Of a stretch of 64,000 nucleotides of DNA, positions 60,575-64,000 are shown piece by piece. The notes beneath the pieces are model-generated. The model ran no database searches, was not told the DNA's origin, and was given only the letters and a program-made list of their open reading frames with translations. Position 1 is the first letter of the stretch; every line of letters begins with the position of its first letter. The stretch is taken from the NCBI RefSeq assembly GCF_026810365.1, contig NZ_CP113948.1, forward strand, positions 62,001 to 126,000, written 5' to 3'. This DNA comes from Flavobacterium praedii. GTDB taxonomy: Bacteria; Bacteroidota; Bacteroidia; Flavobacteriales; Flavobacteriaceae. Made by a program: the position numbers and the translations under genes.

Positions 60575-61113
60575 TATTTTTTTATCAATTCCTGCAAGGG
60601 TTTCAATTGTTCCAAATCTATTTTGGATTCTTGCAAAACCGAAATCATATTCATAATATTCGTTGGGTTCATATCTTTTCCTAAAACTCTCACGACAGCA
60701 AAACCAGCATCTTTTTTATTAGCAAAAAAGACAAATTCATTGATGTGATCGTCTGATCCTACATAACTTACAGAAGCTCCTTCTTTTCCAGAACCAAATT
60801 TAATTAATTGTTGATAAACGGTGTCTTTCAGAATCAAATTAACCTTTGCACGTTCTGTTTCAAATTGCGCTTTGTTTTTGTCATTTAATTTGAAAGCCAA
60901 AACATTCATTTTGTCAAAAGATCGCAAGGCTTCCTTTTGGGCCACCGTTAATTTTGCTTTGTCAAGATTCAAAATGTTTGAGGAAATATCCAAGGCAATA
61001 AAGTCCTTGTTCTCTGTATTTTCTACAAAATATTTTTGCAAAGTAGGCTCCGAGTTGCAACTTCCCAAAATCAAACTGAGTAACAGTGTGATTAAAAATA
61101 ATAGGATTCTCAT
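60574..61113 (-). CDS. DUF4252 lipoprotein
   Basis: This is a 179-residue predicted lipoprotein (lipobox LGSC). The mature part has the DUF4252 pattern, with helix/strand repeats and KMNVLAFKLNDKNKAQFETE near the middle. Function is unknown. It lies 1 bp after a second DUF4252 gene, downstream of an ECF sigma factor, an arrangement I regard as common in flavobacteria. The stop codon TAG overlaps the direct repeat end by one base. Confidence 0.83.
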   Translation of the reverse strand: MRILLFLITLLLSLILGSCNSEPTLQKYFVENTENKDFIALDISSNILNLDKAKLTVAQKEALRSFDKMNVLAFKLNDKNKAQFETERAKVNLILKDTVYQQLIKFGSGKEGASVSYVGSDDHINEFVFFANKKDAGFAVVRVLGKDMNPTNIMNMISVLQESKIDLEQLKPLQELIKK

Positions 61114-61114
61114 T

Positions 61115-61642
61115 TTACTTTTTACCTTTTGTTGCTTTTTTCAAATCATCACCGCCTGGTATTCTCATTTTATCTGTTAGAACCGAAATTTCATTCAAAT
61201 CGAAATCTCCCGTCAACGACATCAAAACAGTATCATCTTCTTTTCCGCCTTCTATAAACATCAACAACTCTTTTATTTGGGTGTCTTTGGCTCCAGATTT
61301 CACCATGATTTTGATATTTCTGCCTTTGTCATTCACACGCATCAATTCTTCCAAACCTGCAGTTTTAATGTATTTGTCGGCAGTTGCTTTCATTTCGCCT
61401 TCAACACGGACACTTTGAGTAGTAAACACTTTCAAATTATCCAATTTCTTGATCAAGTTCATGTATTGTTGCGCCTCTTTATCCGAAGTGTCTACTTTTA
61501 CTTTACTCATCAATTCGAACATTTTTTTATTTACAACTATTGACGTTACATCATCTTGTCCGTCAAATTTATCAAATGCTCCTTGTGCAAAAAACGGACT
61601 TGATACCAATACTACTACTAATGTGATTATTAACTTCTTCAT
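61115..61642 (-). CDS. DUF4252 secreted protein
   Basis: This 175-residue protein has a signal peptide (residues 1-19, PFFAQG) and a DUF4252 domain: MFELMSKVKVDTSDKEAQQY, LDNLKVFTTQSVRVEGEMK and LMSLTGDFDLNEISVLTDK. It is a paralog of the lipoprotein encoded 1 bp downstream. The pair probably works together in the envelope. It is the third gene of the sigma-factor operon, after a 265-bp gap that holds mosaic repeat B. Confidence 0.83.
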   Translation of the reverse strand: MKKLIITLVVVLVSSPFFAQGAFDKFDGQDDVTSIVVNKKMFELMSKVKVDTSDKEAQQYMNLIKKLDNLKVFTTQSVRVEGEMKATADKYIKTAGLEELMRVNDKGRNIKIMVKSGAKDTQIKELLMFIEGGKEDDTVLMSLTGDFDLNEISVLTDKMRIPGGDDLKKATKGKK

Positions 61643-61767
61643 TTTATTTTGATTTAATGATTATTTTTAAAATTTCAATTCAACTTACTCGGCTTGAATG
61701 CTCTAGAATCACTCTCGCTTTATTTTTTAATATTTTTATTTTCTTCAACTACTTTTTAAAATCTTTT

Positions 61768-61876
61768 GGGCGTGTCCCTGCGTAAAAACTTCGGGTCGGG
61801 CTGTACATTCCCGCTTTTTTTGAGAGACAAAAAAGTCTCCCAAAAAAGAGCTCCACTGCCATCCCTCACGCAAAAA
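61768..61876 (+). repeat. Dispersed mosaic repeat, copy B
   Basis: It starts GGGCGTGTCCC and ends AGAGCTCCACT with ATCCCTCACGCAAAA, as in copy A. The internal hairpin is TTTTTTTGAGAGAC/GTCTCCCAAAAAAG, unlike those of copies A and C. Confidence 0.8.
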
Positions 61877-61907
61877 CATAATTGGTGAATGATGACATTT
61901 ATCCTTT

Positions 61908-62357
61908 TCATTCAATAAATACTTTTTCTTTAGTTACTTCATAAACTTGAAGATATTGTACACCTTCAATACCAACATTCACATTGTCAGACAACATCGC
62001 CAATGCTTTTTGGGTTGCCTGTAAAGCCTCTTCTGGATTATCATAAGTTCCTAATTCCTTACTTTCTTTAGCAATATGCATATTGTTATAGGTGTACGTT
62101 CCAATTCCCAGTAACACAACAATAGATGCTGCTATTGCTAGCCAATTTATTTTTCGTTTTCTTGAAACAAAAAGCGGTTTTTTAGTAAGCTTTTGTGCTT
62201 TTGAAACTTCAAAATACCCAAATATGGCTTTGTATTGTTCTAAATGAGGCGCTACATTGGCTGATGAAAAATAGTTTTTCAACTCTGTTTCTTCTGCAAT
62301 ACTGGTTTCTCCTTCAAAGTATTTTTCTAAAAGTACTTCTATTTTATTGAACTCCAT
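61908..62357 (-). CDS. Sigma-coupled single-pass membrane protein
   Basis: This is a 149-residue protein of unknown function. A cytoplasmic N-terminal part (FNKIEVLLEKYFEGETSIAE with ETELKNYF) resembles the start of anti-sigma factors. A single membrane helix (INWLAIAASIVVLLGIGTYTY) and a short outer part follow. Its gene overlaps the sigma-factor gene by 14 bp, which supports an anti-sigma role. Confidence 0.75.
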   Translation of the reverse strand: MEFNKIEVLLEKYFEGETSIAEETELKNYFSSANVAPHLEQYKAIFGYFEVSKAQKLTKKPLFVSRKRKINWLAIAASIVVLLGIGTYTYNNMHIAKESKELGTYDNPEEALQATQKALAMLSDNVNVGIEGVQYLQVYEVTKEKVFIE

Positions 62358-62853
62358 AACGATGTGTTTTTAACATGTATTCTCTAATTGTTTTTCTTGC
62401 TCTTGAAAGTGCTACGCGTACAGCAGTTTCATTCATTTCTAGTATTTTAGCGATTTCTTCAAATTCGCATTGCTCTACATCACGCAATTGTATTATTAAC
62501 CGCTGTTGTTCAGGCAATTGGTTGATGTATTTTTCTACCCAATCCAAACTATCTGTATCTTCTACTTTTTTTTCTAAACTAGGTTCCCTGTCTGTAAAAT
62601 TAGTATGCACAATTTTAAGATTACTGGCCCGTTTTGATTTTAATTGATCCAAACAATAATTTTTTGTCATTGTCATTGCCATTGCTTCAACACTGTTGTA
62701 TGAATCTAAGTTCTCATTTTTACTCCATAATTTCACCAAAATTTCTTGAGTAGCATCTTCTGCTTCCTCTGTGCTCACGAGTAATCGCTTTGCCAATCGA
62801 AAGAGCTTATCTTTGAATGGATTGATTAAATGCACAAATTCGTTTTGGTTCAT
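62344..62853 (-). CDS. ECF-type RNA polymerase sigma factor
   Basis: This sigma-70 family factor of about 169 residues has region 2 (LFRLAKRLLVSTEEAEDATQ, EILVKLWSK) and region 4 (LPEQQRLIIQLRDVEQCEFE, EIAKILEMNETAVRVALSRA). It heads an operon with the coupled membrane protein and two DUF4252 genes. The frame is open to 62883, but that codon is TTG close to a promoter-like TATAATTG, so the ATG at 62853 is preferred. It is divergent from the S41 peptidase. Confidence 0.9.
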   Translation of the reverse strand: MNQNEFVHLINPFKDKLFRLAKRLLVSTEEAEDATQEILVKLWSKNENLDSYNSVEAMAMTMTKNYCLDQLKSKRASNLKIVHTNFTDREPSLEKKVEDTDSLDWVEKYINQLPEQQRLIIQLRDVEQCEFEEIAKILEMNETAVRVALSRARKTIREYMLKTHRYGVQ

Positions 62854-62975
62854 AAAAATGGTTTCATTAACTCGGTTATACAATCAAGACGAGGCACAAT
62901 TATATTTGTTACAAAAAAAATAAAATTAAACTAAAGTTAGTATTTTTGCGTTGTATACTTACAACCAAAACCAAT

Positions 62976-64000
62976 ATGAAGACAACTTTCAAAATTACGC
63001 TTTTAGCATTCATAGCTCTCATTACTTTTCAGAGTTGTGAAGACATGGATGATGTAGCACCACCAGCTTCATTAGAAGTGAATGATTTCATTTGGAAAGG
63101 TCTTAATTTGTATTATTTGTGGCAAGCTGAGGTGCCAAATTTGGCCGACAAAAGATTTGCTAATCAATCGGAATTAAATACTTTTTTGAGTGGATATCCA
63201 AAACCGGAAACATTATTCCAAAGTTTGTTAAACAAGCCAGTAAGTTTATATCCTAAAAAAGGGGAGGCGGTTGACCGTTTCAGTTGGATTGTTAGTGATT
63301 ATCTAGAACTGGAAGGAATGCTTCAAGGAACTACAAAAAATGACGGAGTAGATTTTGCTCTTTACCGTAAAGAATCAAATCCGGAAGAAATCTATGGTTC
63401 AGTACGTTATATTATCTCCAATTCAGATGCATCAACCAAAGCTATTAAGCGTGGTGATATCTTTTATGGTGTAAACGGAACCCAACTTACTGTCAGCAAT
63501 CGCTACACTTTATTATTAAATGCAGAAAATTACACCTTGAATTTAGCTGATTATGATAATGGTAAAATCACGCCAAACGGAAAATCAGTTCAATTAACAA
63601 AAACGGAGCTTGCCGAGAATCCAATATTGGTAAATAGTGTAATAGAAACAGGAGGTCACAAAATAGGGTATTTAATGTACAATGGCTTTTATCCCAATTA
63701 TGACATTCCACTTAATGATGCTTTTGGTGCATTAAAATCACAAGGTATAACAGACTTTGTTTTAGACCTCAGATACAATTCCGGTGGTTCTGTTCAATCT
63801 GCTACACGATTAGCGAGTATGATAACGGGACAATTTACAGACAAAGTATTTTCTAAACAGAGATGGAATAACAAGATCAATGCATTTTATGAGTCAGAAG
63901 ATCCAGAAGCATTAAAAAATTTGTTTACAAACGCTATTGATGGCATTCCTATAAACAGTTTAAATCGTACTAAAATATACATATTGACTTCCAAAAGTAC
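62976..64000 (+). CDS. S41-family (C-terminal processing) peptidase lipoprotein, partial
   Basis: This is the N-terminal 341 codons of a larger protein cut by the window end. The lipobox FQSC near residue 21 marks a lipoprotein. A cap or N-terminal domain with DFIWKGLNLYYLWQAEVPN precedes a PDZ-like region (VRYIISNSDASTKAIKRGDI). The peptidase core then starts with GYLMYNGF and DFVLDLRYNSGGSVQSATRL, the S41 strand. The catalytic Ser/Lys region lies beyond the window. A TATTTTTG (62941-62948) may be its -7 element. Confidence 0.88.
   Translation, partial: MKTTFKITLLAFIALITFQSCEDMDDVAPPASLEVNDFIWKGLNLYYLWQAEVPNLADKRFANQSELNTFLSGYPKPETLFQSLLNKPVSLYPKKGEAVDRFSWIVSDYLELEGMLQGTTKNDGVDFALYRKESNPEEIYGSVRYIISNSDASTKAIKRGDIFYGVNGTQLTVSNRYTLLLNAENYTLNLADYDNGKITPNGKSVQLTKTELAENPILVNSVIETGGHKIGYLMYNGFYPNYDIPLNDAFGALKSQGITDFVLDLRYNSGGSVQSATRLASMITGQFTDKVFSKQRWNNKINAFYESEDPEALKNLFTNAIDGIPINSLNRTKIYILTSKS

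Overview
The window looks like a chromosomal segment of a Flavobacterium-like member of the Bacteroidota. Supporting signs are the low GC content, Bacteroidota promoters (TTG, 19-23 bases, TAnnTTTG), almost no Shine-Dalgarno sequences, many lipoproteins, ECF sigma factor/OMP modules, a CarB without its allosteric domain and a zeaxanthin-type carotenoid cluster. No phage, plasmid or CRISPR locus is visible.

Layout. 0-6 kb: the end of a tripartite efflux operon (TolC, then an HlyD-type adaptor cut by the window edge), a membrane protein, an M20 amidohydrolase and an outer-membrane phospholipase A. 6-10 kb: two paralogous secreted proteins with low-complexity tails, separated by a decayed IS4-family element. 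10-30 kb: mostly housekeeping genes (rpmH, carB, pyrD, HMG-CoA lyase, guaB, purB) mixed with envelope proteins, a P-type ATPase and a KefB-like antiporter.

30.6-44.7 kb is the most interesting part. It is a light/photo-oxidative-stress island. On the + strand lie a B12-binding MerR regulator (CarH/LitR type), crtI, crtB, crtZ, an SRPBCC protein and a photolyase. Convergent to them is a tight seven-gene operon: tetR, aarF, a 46-residue DUF2256 zinc-ribbon gene, a divergent cryptochrome-like protein, a TIGR03643 protein, an SDR with its catalytic Tyr replaced, and an SDR/DUF2867 protein. A perfect 10+10 bp palindrome lies in the divergent promoter between tetR and a TIGR01777 epimerase. Lycopene cyclase is absent from the cluster; a repeat-rich 331-bp gap lies after crtZ.

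44-54 kb holds RmuC, a thioesterase, a PrcB-like lipoprotein, an ECF sigma/beta-barrel pair, an FKBP lipoprotein, an S4 protein, a phosphoribosyltransferase and shikimate kinase, then two identical tRNA-Lys genes and a tRNA-Leu. 54.8-59.1 kb is a complete molybdenum-hydroxylase unit (2Fe-2S subunit, Mo subunit, XdhC, MobA-like). 59.1-60.6 kb carries a mobile mystery protein A/B (HTH/Fic) module flanked by a 58-bp direct repeat that includes a terminator. 60.6-64 kb is an ECF sigma operon with two DUF4252 proteins, and a divergent S41 peptidase cut by the window end.

Intergenic DNA is rich in dispersed repeats: three copies of a mosaic element with conserved ends and variable internal hairpins, a 159-bp MITE-like element, and several dyads.
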